From positions 1-64,000 of the forward strand of contig NZ_JAFICD010000002.1 of assembly GCF_017833525.1 (NCBI RefSeq): 64,000 nucleotides of DNA. The letters are read 5' to 3'. Shown piece by piece: positions 45,499-53,936 of the stretch. Under the pieces are notes generated by a model. That model saw only the letters and a list, made by a program, of their open reading frames with translations, had not been told where the DNA came from and did not search any database. Positions within the stretch are counted from its first letter, which is position 1. Every line of letters starts with the position of its first letter. The stretch comes from Duganella sp. 1411 (GTDB lineage Bacteria; Pseudomonadota; Gammaproteobacteria; Burkholderiales; Burkholderiaceae_D). Both the position numbers and the translations under genes were made by a program.

Positions 45499-46341
45499 AT
45501 GAACCTGGTTTTGCAGGGGATCGACGATTGCAAGGCCAGGCTGGAGCGCATCGCCGCCCTCACCGCGCCGAAAACCATCACTTGGCTCGGCGAGCGCGCG
45601 CTGCGCTGCGAGGGCATCACCTTCTCGCCGGCGCTGCGCCAAACCATCGAGGTGGCCGCCCAGGCCGCGCAACTGGACGCCACCTACTCCATCGGCATCC
45701 ACAAGATGAGCGAATTCAAGCTGGTCGCCATGGATATGGATTCGACCCTGATCACCATCGAGTGCATCGACGAAATCGCCGACATGCAGGGTTTAAAGCC
45801 GCAGGTGTCCGAGATCACCGAGGCGGCCATGCGCGGCGAGCTCGATTTCGCCGAAAGCCTCAAGCGCCGCGTCGCGCTGCTCGAGGGACTGGACGCGTCG
45901 GCGCTCGAGCGCGTGTACGACGAACGGCTGCAGCTGTCGCCGGGCGCGGAGACCATGCTCGCGGCGGTGCGCCAGGCCGGGCTCAAAACGCTGCTGGTAT
46001 CGGGCGGCTTCACCTTCTTCACGGAGCGGTTGAAAACCCGCCTGGGGCTGGACTACACCAACGCCAACGAGCTGGAAGTGGTGGACGGCAAACTGACCGG
46101 CAAGGTGATCGGCACCATCGTCGACGCCGAGGAAAAGAAGCGCACCGTCGAACGGGTGTGCGCCCAACTGGGCATCTCGCCGTCGCAGGCGATCGTCATG
46201 GGCGACGGCGCCAACGACCTGAAAATGATGGGCATTTCCGGCATGTCGGTGGCGTTCCGCGCCAAGCCGGTGGTGCGCGAGCAGGCCAACGTGGCGCTCA
46301 ACTTCGTCGGCCTGGACGGCATCCTGCCACTGCTGACCTGA
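45499..46341 (+). CDS. serB: Phosphoserine phosphatase
   Basis: 280 residues from the ATG at 45499, favoured because MNLVLQG resembles the usual N-terminus of beta-proteobacterial SerB; an in-frame ATG at 45478 adds seven residues, and neither start has a clear ribosome site. The HAD motif I is AMDMDSTLITIECIDEIAD, motif II is LLVSGGFTFF, and motif IV is VMGDGANDLKMM. It hydrolyses O-phosphoserine to serine in the last step of serine synthesis. Its closeness to mfd is probably operonic (67 bp). A ~95 bp inverted repeat follows its stop. Confidence 0.95.
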   Translation: MNLVLQGIDDCKARLERIAALTAPKTITWLGERALRCEGITFSPALRQTIEVAAQAAQLDATYSIGIHKMSEFKLVAMDMDSTLITIECIDEIADMQGLKPQVSEITEAAMRGELDFAESLKRRVALLEGLDASALERVYDERLQLSPGAETMLAAVRQAGLKTLLVSGGFTFFTERLKTRLGLDYTNANELEVVDGKLTGKVIGTIVDAEEKKRTVERVCAQLGISPSQAIVMGDGANDLKMMGISGMSVAFRAKPVVREQANVALNFVGLDGILPLLT

Positions 46342-46358
46342 GCGTCGCCAATTGTATT

Positions 46359-46452
46359 CGTAGGGCGGATTAGCGCAGCGTAATCGGCCATGGCTGGGCC
46401 GTCGGCGGCTCATGCATGGCCGATTACGGCGTTCCGCCTAATCCGCCCTACG
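46359..46452. repeat. ~95 bp inverted repeat (MITE/REP-like), copy 2
   Basis: Same termini as the copy at 31101 (CGTAGGGCGGATTAGCG to CTAATCCGCCCTACG). The inner arm reads AATCGGCCATG / CATGGCCGATT, a compensated change that keeps pairing. It fills the space between serB and the GNAT gene and supplies the GNAT stop codon. Confidence 0.85.
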
Positions 46453-46993
46453 TGATTCCGCTCTCGGGCAAGAGCGCGTACATCGCCGCCGGCACCGCCA
46501 CGCCGCGTATGACCAGGCGGTTGTGCAGGATGCCCTCGAAGCGCGCGCCGGCCTTCTCCGCCACCTTGCGGCTGCGCGTATTCTGCTCGGCCGCGACGAT
46601 CTCCAATCGGGTCAGCCCGAGCTTCCCGAATCCATAAGCGGCCATCAGGCGCGCCGCGCGCGGCGCGATGCGCTCGCCCTGGCGCGATTGCCGCACCCAG
46701 AAACCCAGATTGGCGAAATCGTGCTCGCGGTTGATATGGTTGATGCCGATGCCGCCCAGGTACTCGCCGCCGGCGGCGTCGAAGATGCCCACGCTGTAGG
46801 CGCTGCCGTCCGCGCGGTCCTCTTCGCAGGTCCGCACCCAGTGCTCGGCGTCGGCCTCGGTGAAGGAGGCGTCGCACCACGGCAGCCAGACGCCGACGGT
46901 CGATACCGATTCCAGCGCGGCCCGCGCCAGCGCCGGCGCGTCCGCCATTAACAAAGGGCGCAGACAAAGGCCGTCACCGACGAGGGCCGCCAT
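46448..46993 (-). CDS. GNAT-family N-acetyltransferase (RimJ/RimL-like)
   Basis: 181 residues with the acetyltransferase_3 layout: LCLRPLLMADAPAL at the N-terminus, YLGGIGINHINREHDFANLGFWV in the middle, and the acetyl-CoA loop SRQGERIAPRAARLMAAYGF, a divergent Q/RxxGxA. ARLEI-like TRLEIVAAEQNTRSRKVAEKAGARFEG is the conserved end of the fold. The TAG stop lies within the inverted repeat, so the C-terminal few residues may have been altered by insertion. The gene starts 1 bp after the phosphatase stop, so the two form an operon. Substrate unknown. Confidence 0.85.
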   Translation of the reverse strand: MAALVGDGLCLRPLLMADAPALARAALESVSTVGVWLPWCDASFTEADAEHWVRTCEEDRADGSAYSVGIFDAAGGEYLGGIGINHINREHDFANLGFWVRQSRQGERIAPRAARLMAAYGFGKLGLTRLEIVAAEQNTRSRKVAEKAGARFEGILHNRLVIRGVAVPAAMYALLPESGIT

Positions 46994-46994
46994 C

Positions 46995-47471
46995 CTACTT
47001 CTCCCTCAGGAAGGCGATCAAGCCATCGGAGGCGTCCTCGATATAGTCGAGCACCAGGTCGAAACCCCGGCCGCCGCCATAATACGGATCGGGGACGACG
47101 TCCGATGCGGCGCGGCTGGCGTGCGCCATGAACAGCCCCAGTTTATGCCGGTGTTGCGGCGGACAGGCCGCCTCCAGCAGGCGCAGATTGTCGTGGTCCA
47201 TCGCCAGCACGTGGTCGAAGGCCTCGAAATCGGCCGCCGCCACCTTGCGCGAGCGCTGCGCCGACAGATCGTAGCCGCGCTTGGCCGCGTACTCCATCGA
47301 CCGCGTGTCCGGCGGCTCGCCGACATGGTAGCCGTGCGTGCCGGCCGAGTCGATGATGAAGCGCCCGGCCAGGCCGGCCGCCTCGACCCGGTGACGAAAC
47401 ACCCCTTCCGCCGTCGGCGAGCGGCAGATATTGCCCATGCAGACAAACAGCACCGAAACAGCTTTACCCAT
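46995..47471 (-). CDS. Low-molecular-weight protein-tyrosine phosphatase
   Basis: 158 residues, typical size. The P-loop VCMGNICRSPTAEG contains the CX5R active site near the N-terminus, and the general acid Asp is in VPDPYYGGG. It dephosphorylates phosphotyrosine proteins in the cytoplasm or acts on small phosphoesters; no tyrosine kinase or exopolysaccharide gene is adjacent to fix a role. It is co-transcribed with the GNAT and divergent from the AraC regulator across 81 bp. Confidence 0.92.
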   Translation of the reverse strand: MGKAVSVLFVCMGNICRSPTAEGVFRHRVEAAGLAGRFIIDSAGTHGYHVGEPPDTRSMEYAAKRGYDLSAQRSRKVAAADFEAFDHVLAMDHDNLRLLEAACPPQHRHKLGLFMAHASRAASDVVPDPYYGGGRGFDLVLDYIEDASDGLIAFLREK

Positions 47472-47552
47472 GACGACACTCTAAAAAAAGATGGAAGCCG
47501 CCACTTTACGCCAGCGACGCGGGGAACGCCATCGCATTGCTATAATTAGCAG

Positions 47553-48221
47553 ATGACCAACACCAATCCGCCTTCCCCGCGCGCCGAATACACCCGCCGC
47601 ATGAACCGAGTGCTCAACCATATCGACCTGCATCTGGACCAGCCGCTGGACCTGCAACAGCTGGCCGGGGTGGCCAATTTCTCGCCCTTCCATTTTCACC
47701 GCGTGTTCGCCGCGTGGATGGGCGAAACGCTGGGCGATTATGCGCGCCGCCGCCGGCTCGAGAAGGCGGCCTTCCGCCTCGCCTGCAAGCCCGCGGAGTC
47801 GGTGCTGCAGACGGCGCTGGCCACCGGCTTCGGTTCCGGCGAGGCGTTCGCGCGCGCCTTCAAGCTCAAATTCGGCTGCACGCCCACCGAATGGCGGCGC
47901 GATACGCGCCAGCGCCTGGCCGCGCAGGCGCTGGCGGCGCCCGACCACGACGCCTGCGTCACGGTGCCGGACGGCTTCGACGCCGCCGGCTCGGCCGACC
48001 TGACCACCCTGCCCGGCGGCCGCTACGCCGTGGCCCGCTTCGAGGGCGAGCCGGCCGCCATCGCCAACGCCTGGACCTGGCTGACGCGCAACTGGCTGCC
48101 CGACAGCGGCCTGCTGTGCGACGACCGGCCCTGCTTCGAGATGTTCAGCCTCGACACCATGACCAACCCGGAAAACGGCCGGATCGTGTGCGATATCTGC
48201 ATCCCGGTGCGGCCGCTGTAG
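47553..48221 (+). CDS. AraC-family regulator with a shortened GyrI-like effector domain
   Basis: 222 residues. Two HTH motifs (about 30-110) include LQQLAGVANFSPFHFHRVFAAW and VLQTALATGFGSGEAFARAF. The C-terminal part DACVTVPDGFD through PCFEMFSLD to CDICIPVRPL matches the second half of the GyrI-like ligand domain. The first half, which normally begins with an LPPxRVAYLRHxGPY-like strand, is missing between residues about 120 and 132; related proteins are about 290 residues long. The frame is intact, so this is an internal deletion rather than a frameshift. The ligand is unknown. Confidence 0.85.
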   Translation: MTNTNPPSPRAEYTRRMNRVLNHIDLHLDQPLDLQQLAGVANFSPFHFHRVFAAWMGETLGDYARRRRLEKAAFRLACKPAESVLQTALATGFGSGEAFARAFKLKFGCTPTEWRRDTRQRLAAQALAAPDHDACVTVPDGFDAAGSADLTTLPGGRYAVARFEGEPAAIANAWTWLTRNWLPDSGLLCDDRPCFEMFSLDTMTNPENGRIVCDICIPVRPL

Positions 48222-48359
48222 GTCCGAACCGCCGGCCGGCATGTGTGCGGCGCCGCACGTTTGCCGGCCATCGCCGCCGTTTGCGCGCGATTTGTCCGCC
48301 CAAGCCGAATTGACGTTGTTATACTTTGAACCAGGTCCACCAACTTTAAAGGAAATACC

Positions 48360-48722
48360 ATGTCGCAGGAACTGGTTCTGGATAGCCGCGTCGGCTCCGC
48401 AAAAACCACCGCATGGTGGCTCTACGTGATCCACGGCGTGAGCTTCGTCTTTTCGCTGGGGTTGTTCTCCGTGATCCCGCTGATCATCAACTACGTGCAG
48501 CGCCCCGGCACCGAGGGCACCTTCGTCCACAGCCACCACACCTGGATGATCCGTTCGTTCTGGTGGTACGTGGTCTGGATGGCGGTCGGCGGCGTGCTGT
48601 TCGCCACCATCATCGGCATCCCGGTCGCGTGGCTGGTGTTCGTCGGCGCCTGGGTCTGGAAAGCCTACCGCCTGATCGTCGGCTTCATCCGGCTGAACAA
48701 CAACGAGGCGGCCGCCGTTTAG
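48360..48722 (+). CDS. Small inner-membrane protein, DUF4870-like
   Basis: 120 residues with three hydrophobic helices (about 22-45, 66-90 and 84-105) and the polar loop QRPGTEGTFVHSHHTWMIRSFWW between the first two, a pattern seen in DUF4870-type proteins. AAGGA precedes the ATG. No function is known. Its stop codon overlaps the end of the convergent glycosylase gene by 4 bp. Confidence 0.75.
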   Translation: MSQELVLDSRVGSAKTTAWWLYVIHGVSFVFSLGLFSVIPLIINYVQRPGTEGTFVHSHHTWMIRSFWWYVVWMAVGGVLFATIIGIPVAWLVFVGAWVWKAYRLIVGFIRLNNNEAAAV

Positions 48723-50224
48723 CCGTTCGACAGGCGCAGCGCCTGGCGCAGGCCTTCGACGATCACCTCGTAGGCCTGCTGGCGCGTGGCCTCGTCGGGC
48801 GCGCGCAGCACATACGACGGATGGTACACCGTCACCACCCAGCGGCCGTCGTGCTGCACCGGCGCGCCCATCACCGATTTCATCGTGACGGCGCCGTCCT
48901 GCAGCACCGATTTCAAGGCCGTGCTGCCCAGCGCCACCACCACATCGGGACGCACGCGCTCCAGCTCCTCCTCCAGCCATAGATGGCAGGCGGTGATCTC
49001 CTTTTGCGCGGGCGTCTTGTGCAGCCGGCGTTTGCCGCGCAACTCCCACTTGAAGTGCTTGACGGCGTTGGTCAAGTAGATGCTGTCGCGCTCCATGCCC
49101 GCCTGCGCCATCGCTTTTTCCAGCACCGCGCCGGCCGGGCCGACGAACGGCAAGCCCTGCAAATCCTCCTGATCGCCCGGCTGCTCGCCGACCAGCATGA
49201 TGCGGGCCCGCTTCGGCCCGACGCCGGGCACCGCCTGCGTCGCGTTCTCCCACAGATCGCAGCGGCGGCATTGATCGAGCGTGGTCGGATGCTCGCGCTT
49301 CGGCTGCGCGCGCTCGGCGGCGATCGGGATCGTGGTCGCGCCACCGCGCCGGCCCACGGTGCCGGTCTGGCCGGTGCGCCGCTCGCCATTGGCCGCGGCG
49401 CTGACCATGACCGGCACGATCGCCCCTTCCGGCAGATTTTTCCAGAAGCGCGACGGAATATGGCTGCGCAGCAGATCGGCGTTCAGGCGCGCCGGGTTGA
49501 AGATGCTGCGGTAATAGGTCAGCCACAACGCCTCGCCGGCGTCGTCGATGTCGGCCGCGCTGCGCATCAGCGACGGCGCCTCGTGCAGCCGCTCGCCGTC
49601 CCACAGCACGGCTTTATCCGGCGTGGCGATCATCCACGTGACGTTGCCCATGCGGCGGGCGAAATGCCGCGCCACCTGCGGCAGCACCTCGTGGGTGGGT
49701 TCGAACCAGGCGACGAAACGCGGCGCGCCGTCCTCCTCCTTGCGCTCGCGGAAACGCACATACGCATGCATGTCATGCTCCTCCCGATGAACAGCCTTCA
49801 CCATCCCGTGCAGCCGCGCGCCATCCGGATCGGCCGGCGAGATCACATCGTGTTCGCCCAGTTGCCAGCGCCAGACCACCTTGTACAGAAAAGCCCAGCG
49901 ATCCGGTGCGCTGAAACAGGCGGCGCTGTCGAGTAGTTCCATCAACTGGCGCGGCAAGCGCAGGGTCGCTGGCGGTTCACCCCCGCCTGCCATCGCCGGC
50001 GCGCCCTCGCCACCGCTTAGGGGTCGTACCCCATCCGGGGTACGACCCCGATTGGCATCGCGGGCTGGCGTCGTGCCGGCTTCCTCGTCCGGTATGGCAG
50101 AGAACAAATCGCCGTCCTCCGGCTTAGATAGCCATTCTACGAATTCAGGCGCGACGCGGCGCGCGATTAGTCCGCGCGCGGCGTCGCGCCATTCCTCGAA
50201 CGACGAGGCCACCCGCCGTATCAT
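48719..50224 (-). CDS. udgX: UdgX-type uracil-DNA glycosylase fused to a DUF4130-type N-terminal domain
   Basis: 501 residues from the ATG at 50224, which overlaps the radical SAM stop as ATGA. The N-terminal half (about 1-255, with FEEWRDAARGLIARRVAPE and PSRFWKNLPEGA near its end) is the domain that accompanies radical SAM-linked glycosylases. The C-terminal half is a family 4-like uracil-DNA glycosylase: CRRCDLWENATQAVPG, GEQPGDQEDLQGLPFVGPAG, and VYHPSYVLR. The loop GKRRLHKTP matches the UdgX KRRIH loop, whose His forms a covalent bond with the abasic sugar. Fe-S cysteines are partly visible. A palindromic repeat is translated in the linker (residues about 59-68). Confidence 0.9.
   Translation of the reverse strand: MIRRVASSFEEWRDAARGLIARRVAPEFVEWLSKPEDGDLFSAIPDEEAGTTPARDANRGRTPDGVRPLSGGEGAPAMAGGGEPPATLRLPRQLMELLDSAACFSAPDRWAFLYKVVWRWQLGEHDVISPADPDGARLHGMVKAVHREEHDMHAYVRFRERKEEDGAPRFVAWFEPTHEVLPQVARHFARRMGNVTWMIATPDKAVLWDGERLHEAPSLMRSAADIDDAGEALWLTYYRSIFNPARLNADLLRSHIPSRFWKNLPEGAIVPVMVSAAANGERRTGQTGTVGRRGGATTIPIAAERAQPKREHPTTLDQCRRCDLWENATQAVPGVGPKRARIMLVGEQPGDQEDLQGLPFVGPAGAVLEKAMAQAGMERDSIYLTNAVKHFKWELRGKRRLHKTPAQKEITACHLWLEEELERVRPDVVVALGSTALKSVLQDGAVTMKSVMGAPVQHDGRWVVTVYHPSYVLRAPDEATRQQAYEVIVEGLRQALRLSNG
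50020..50049. repeat. GGGGTCGTACCCC palindrome inside the udgX coding region
   Basis: The same palindrome as at 22890 with the same flanking bases. It is read in frame as RGRTPDGVRPL within the low-complexity linker of the N-terminal domain and adds no stop codon. Confidence 0.85.
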
Positions 50225-51450
50225 GCCGCCTGCAGTTCCGGCCAAAGATTCATCTGTTGCGGCGCGTCGGCCATGGCGCGGCGCAGATGTTCGGACGGGC
50301 CGGCGTCGTTGGACGGAAAATAATCGGCCGTGATGATGAAGGGCGAAATCTTCTTCATGCTGCAGCGCAGGCGCGACAAATCGGCGTAGCGGATTTGCCT
50401 CAGCCGCCGCAAGTCGATCAGCCGCTGCGCATTGCGCAGGCCGATGCCGGGGATGCGCGCGATCATGTGCGGCTCGGCGCGGTTCAGGTCCATCGGAAAA
50501 TGCTCGCGGTGCTCCAGCGCCCAGGCCAGCTTGGGATCGATGTCGAGCGCCAGGTTACCGGTCGCCGGCAACAGCTCGTTGACCTGGAAGCCGTAACTGC
50601 GCAGCAGGAAATCGGCTTGGTACAGACGGTGCTCGCGCAGCATCGGCGGCGGCGCCAGCGGCACGCTTTTAGGGCTTTGCGGGATCGGGCTGAAGGCGGA
50701 GTAGTACACGCGTTTGAGCTTGTAGCTGCCGTACAACGTCTCCGCCGTGGTCAGTATCTGCTGGTCGTCGCTGGCGTCGGCGCCGACGATCATTTGCGTG
50801 CTTTGCCCGGCCGGTGCGAAGCGCGGCGACTTGGGCTCCTCGGCCTTTTCATCGAGCTTGCGGCGGATCGACCCCATCGCCAGCTTGATGGTATGGACGC
50901 TTTTTTCCGGCGCCAGCTTTTGCACGCTGTCCTGGGTGGGCAGCTCGATATTGACGCTCAAGCGGTCGGCATAGCGGCCGGCGGCGGCGATCAGCGCCGG
51001 ATCGGCGTCGGGAATGGTCTTCAGATGGATATAGCCGCGGAACTGGTGCACCTCGCGCAGCTCGCGCGCGACCTGCACCAGCTGCTCCATCGTGTAGTCG
51101 GCCGACTGGATGATGCCGGAACTGAGAAACAAGCCGTCGATGTAATTGCGCAGGTAGAAATCGGTGGTCAATTTGACCACTTCGGCCACCGTGAAACGGG
51201 CGCGCGGCACGTTGGAAGTGCGTCGGTTGACGCAGTACTGGCAATCGTAAAGGCAGTAATTGGTCAGCAGGACCTTGAGCAGGGAGACGCAGCGCCCGTC
51301 CGGCGTGTAGCTGTGGCAGATGCCCATGCCGGTGGTGGCGCCGAAACCGTCCTTGCCGATGGAATGGCGTTTGGGCGCGCCGCTGCTGGCGCAGGACGCG
51401 TCGTATTTGGCGGCATCCGCCAGGATCTCCAGCTTGTCCGTCAACTCCAT
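50221..51450 (-). CDS. Radical SAM protein of the UDG-linked DNA modification/repair family
   Basis: 409 residues. The radical SAM cluster motif CX3CX2C is in NYCLYDCQYCVNRR (about residues 64-77), preceded by KVLLTN. The N-terminus DKLEILADAAKYDASCASSG and the segment LFLSSGIIQSADYTMEQL are characteristic of the family that is always found beside a uracil-DNA glycosylase. The C-terminus carries a helix-hairpin-helix DNA-binding motif (IARIPGIGLRNAQRLIDLRRL). It should reductively cleave SAM to start a radical reaction on damaged DNA or a nucleotide; the chemistry is not known. GAGG precedes the ATG, and a LexA box lies 21 bp upstream. Confidence 0.92.
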   Translation of the reverse strand: MELTDKLEILADAAKYDASCASSGAPKRHSIGKDGFGATTGMGICHSYTPDGRCVSLLKVLLTNYCLYDCQYCVNRRTSNVPRARFTVAEVVKLTTDFYLRNYIDGLFLSSGIIQSADYTMEQLVQVARELREVHQFRGYIHLKTIPDADPALIAAAGRYADRLSVNIELPTQDSVQKLAPEKSVHTIKLAMGSIRRKLDEKAEEPKSPRFAPAGQSTQMIVGADASDDQQILTTAETLYGSYKLKRVYYSAFSPIPQSPKSVPLAPPPMLREHRLYQADFLLRSYGFQVNELLPATGNLALDIDPKLAWALEHREHFPMDLNRAEPHMIARIPGIGLRNAQRLIDLRRLRQIRYADLSRLRCSMKKISPFIITADYFPSNDAGPSEHLRRAMADAPQQMNLWPELQAA

Positions 51451-51470
51451 GGTCGCCTCAATCTTTTAAC

Positions 51471-51488
51471 ACTGTATAAAGATACAGT
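51471..51488 (-). promoter_or_regulatory. LexA-binding SOS box before the radical SAM-udgX operon
   Basis: ACTGTATAAAGATACAGT fits CTGT-N8-ACAG exactly and agrees with most of the 20 bp gamma/beta-proteobacterial consensus. On the minus strand it lies between a -35-like TTGATA (51495-51490) and a -10-like TGTTAA, so LexA bound here would block the promoter. The ATG is 21 bp away. Confidence 0.82.
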
Positions 51489-51558
51489 ATATCAATGATC
51501 GGCCGCAAAATGGCGTCCGGTGTGCGGTCTGTCCGGCTATTGACCCGGTATTACAACC

Positions 51559-51654
51559 ACGTAGGGCGGATTAGGCGGAACGCCGTAATCCGCCATCGAT
51601 GAGCCGCCGACGGAACATGCATGGCGGATTACGCTCCGCTAATCCGCCCTACGT
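51559..51654. repeat. ~95 bp inverted repeat (MITE/REP-like), copy 3, opposite orientation
   Basis: Termini are ACGTAGGGCGGATTAG and CTAATCCGCCCTACGT. The internal asymmetry (GGCGGAACGCCGTAATCC on the left) shows that it is inverted relative to copies 1 and 2. It ends 3 bp before the hisC stop codon. Confidence 0.85.
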
Positions 51655-51657
51655 AAT

Positions 51658-52716
51658 TCAGAAAACTATCGCTTTTAACGCATCAATCAGCGCGGCGCAT
51701 TCGGCGTCGGTGCCGATCGAGATCCGCAGGAACTGATCGATGCGCGCCTGCTTGAAATGCCGCACCAGGATGGCCCGCTCGCGCAGCGCCGCCGCGATGC
51801 CCGCGCCGTCATGCCGCGGATGGCGCGCGAAGATGAAGTTCGCCTGCGAGGGCAGCACCTCGAAGCCCAGTTCCACCATGCGCGCGGTCAGCCACGCACG
51901 GGTGGTGATGATGGCTTGCGACGTCCGCGCCATATGCGCCGCGTCTTCGATCGCCGCCACCGCCCCGGCCTGCGCCACCTGGCCCAGCGGATAGCAGTTG
52001 AAACTGTTCTTGACCCGCTCAAGCCCGGCGATCAGATCAGGGTGACCGACCGCGAAACCGACCCGCAGACCTGCCAGCGAGCGGGATTTGGACAGCGTCT
52101 GCACCACCAGCAGATTGTCGTAGCGGTCCAGCAGCGCGATGGCGCTGTCGGCGCCGAAGTCCACATAAGCCTCGTCGACGACGACCACCTGGTCCGGATG
52201 CGCGTCCAGCAGCGCTTCGATTTGGCTCAGCGGCAGCGCGATGCCGGTCGGCGCGTTCGGATTGGCGATGATGATCGCGCCGCACGGCTGCGCGTAGTCG
52301 GCCACGTCGATCTCGAACCGGACGTTCAGCGGCACCTGGACCGCCTCGATGCCATACAGGCTGCAATAGGTTGGATAGAAGCTGTAGCTGATATCCGGGC
52401 AAAGCAGCGGTTTGTCGTGCTTGAGCAGCGCGTGGAAGGTATGCGCCAGCACCTCGTCCGAGCTGTTGCCGACGAAAACCTGCTCGCGCGTCAGGCCGAA
52501 GCGCTTGGCCACGGCATCCTTGACCGTCGCGTTGGCCGGATCGGAGTACAGCCGCAGCGAGTCGCCCACGGCGGCCTGCATCGCCGCCACCGCCTTCGGC
52601 GACGGGCCGTACGGATTCTCGTTGGTGTTCAGTTTAATCAGGTTGGGCATGCGAACCTGCTCGCCCGGCGTGTACGGCGTCAGTTCATGAACGATGTCGC
52701 TCCAAAAACGGCTCAC
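51658..52716 (-). CDS. hisC: Histidinol-phosphate aminotransferase
   Basis: 352 residues from a GTG at 52716 that overlaps the metC stop as GTGA. Fold type I PLP enzyme: [14 protein letters not shown] at the substrate entrance, [31 protein letters not shown], and the PLP-binding Lys in [16 protein letters not shown]. It transaminates imidazole-acetol phosphate in histidine synthesis and can act on aromatic amino acids. It stands apart from any his operon and downstream of metC, so it may be a second copy with another substrate. The downstream repeat abuts its stop codon. Confidence 0.93.
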   Translation of the reverse strand: MSRFWSDIVHELTPYTPGEQVRMPNLIKLNTNENPYGPSPKAVAAMQAAVGDSLRLYSDPANATVKDAVAKRFGLTREQVFVGNSSDEVLAHTFHALLKHDKPLLCPDISYSFYPTYCSLYGIEAVQVPLNVRFEIDVADYAQPCGAIIIANPNAPTGIALPLSQIEALLDAHPDQVVVVDEAYVDFGADSAIALLDRYDNLLVVQTLSKSRSLAGLRVGFAVGHPDLIAGLERVKNSFNCYPLGQVAQAGAVAAIEDAAHMARTSQAIITTRAWLTARMVELGFEVLPSQANFIFARHPRHDGAGIAAALRERAILVRHFKQARIDQFLRISIGTDAECAALIDALKAIVF

Positions 52717-53882
52717 TGCATCTCTCCCATTGCGCGTTCGATATCCGCGATCAAATCATTGACGTCTTCGAGGCCGACGTTGAAGCGCACAAGTATACCT
52801 TGGTCGTTCCAGTCCTTGCGCATGTGCTGTATCCGATACGGCATCACCAGGCTGTTGGCGCCGCCCCAGCTGTAGCCGATTTTGAACAGTTGCAGCGCAT
52901 CGACGAAGCGGTCGGTCTGCTGTTCGGTAAAGCGCGGATCGAACAGCACCGAGAACAAGCCCCCCGCCCCGCTGAAGTCACGTTTCCAGATGTCGTGGCC
53001 GGGACAATCGGCGAAGGCCGGATGCAATACCTTGGTGATTTCGGGACGCGCCTGCAGCCAGGCGGCCAGCTTGCGCGCGGCCGCGTCGTGGGCGTCGAAG
53101 CGCAAACGCATCGACGGCAGGCCGCGCAACACCAGATAGGCGTCGTCGGCGCCGACGCCCATGCCGAGCCGCATGTGCGCCATGCTCAAACGCTCGTTCA
53201 GCGCGGCGTCGCGCGTGATGACGGCGCCCATCAGCACATCCGAGCCGCCGGATTGATACTTGGTCAGCGCCTGCATGATGATGTCGACGCCCAGATCGAA
53301 GCCGCGCAGCGCCAGGCCGGCCGACCACGTGTTATCCAGCGCGACCAGCACCCCGCGCGCGTGCGCCGCCTGGCAGATGGCCGGCAGGTCCGGCACCTCC
53401 ATCGATACGGAGCCCGGCGCCTCGGTCCAGATCAGCTTTGTGTTCGGCTGGATCAGCGCCGCGATGCCGGCGCCGATCAGCGGATCGTAATAGCGCGCGG
53501 TGATGCCGAAATCGGCCGACAGCCAGCGTCCCAGCTCGCGGTTGGGGTTATAGACGTTATCGGGCAACAGCACGTCGTCGCCGGCCTTGAGCACGGCGAA
53601 ATCGACCATCGCGATCGCCGCCAGGCCGCTCGGCGCCAGCAGGCAGTGCTTGCCGTCCTCGATCTCGGCCAGGCGCGCCTCCAGCGTGAAGGTGGTCGGC
53701 GTGCCGTGCAACCCGTAGGTATAAGCGTTCTTCTCTTTCCAGTCGCCCGAGCGCATGGCGGCGACGTTCTTGAACAGCACCGTCGACGCGTGGTGGATCG
53801 CGCTCGGGAACGCGGCAAAGCCTTCCGGCGCCTGGTAATCGGAGTGTATCAATGCCGTCTGCGGGGATTTTTTGATCGTCAT
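52713..53882 (-). CDS. metC: Cystathionine beta-lyase (Cys/Met metabolism PLP enzyme)
   Basis: 389 residues. Cys/Met metabolism PLP family: [24 protein letters not shown] near the N-terminus, LAPSGLAAI for phosphate binding, [21 protein letters not shown] with the PLP Asp, and the PLP Lys in [15 protein letters not shown]. It is called MetC because of its length and the [16 protein letters not shown] stretch, which resembles the MetC rather than the MetB subgroup. It splits cystathionine to homocysteine, pyruvate and ammonia. No clear ribosome site is seen. hisC follows with an overlap. Confidence 0.88.
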   Translation of the reverse strand: MTIKKSPQTALIHSDYQAPEGFAAFPSAIHHASTVLFKNVAAMRSGDWKEKNAYTYGLHGTPTTFTLEARLAEIEDGKHCLLAPSGLAAIAMVDFAVLKAGDDVLLPDNVYNPNRELGRWLSADFGITARYYDPLIGAGIAALIQPNTKLIWTEAPGSVSMEVPDLPAICQAAHARGVLVALDNTWSAGLALRGFDLGVDIIMQALTKYQSGGSDVLMGAVITRDAALNERLSMAHMRLGMGVGADDAYLVLRGLPSMRLRFDAHDAAARKLAAWLQARPEITKVLHPAFADCPGHDIWKRDFSGAGGLFSVLFDPRFTEQQTDRFVDALQLFKIGYSWGGANSLVMPYRIQHMRKDWNDQGILVRFNVGLEDVNDLIADIERAMGEMQ

Positions 53883-53896
53883 GTTTAAACCAAGTG

Positions 53897-53926
53897 AAAA
53901 AAAAGGCGGACCGCAACGGGCCCGCC
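53897..53926 (-). terminator. Rho-independent terminator between rimO and metC
   Basis: On the minus strand GGCGGGCC pairs with GGTCCGCC (one G-T pair) around CGTTGC, followed by eight T. It lies 10 bp after the rimO stop and 14 bp before the metC start, so metC needs its own promoter or depends on readthrough. Confidence 0.88.
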
Positions 53927-53936
53927 TTCGTGATGA

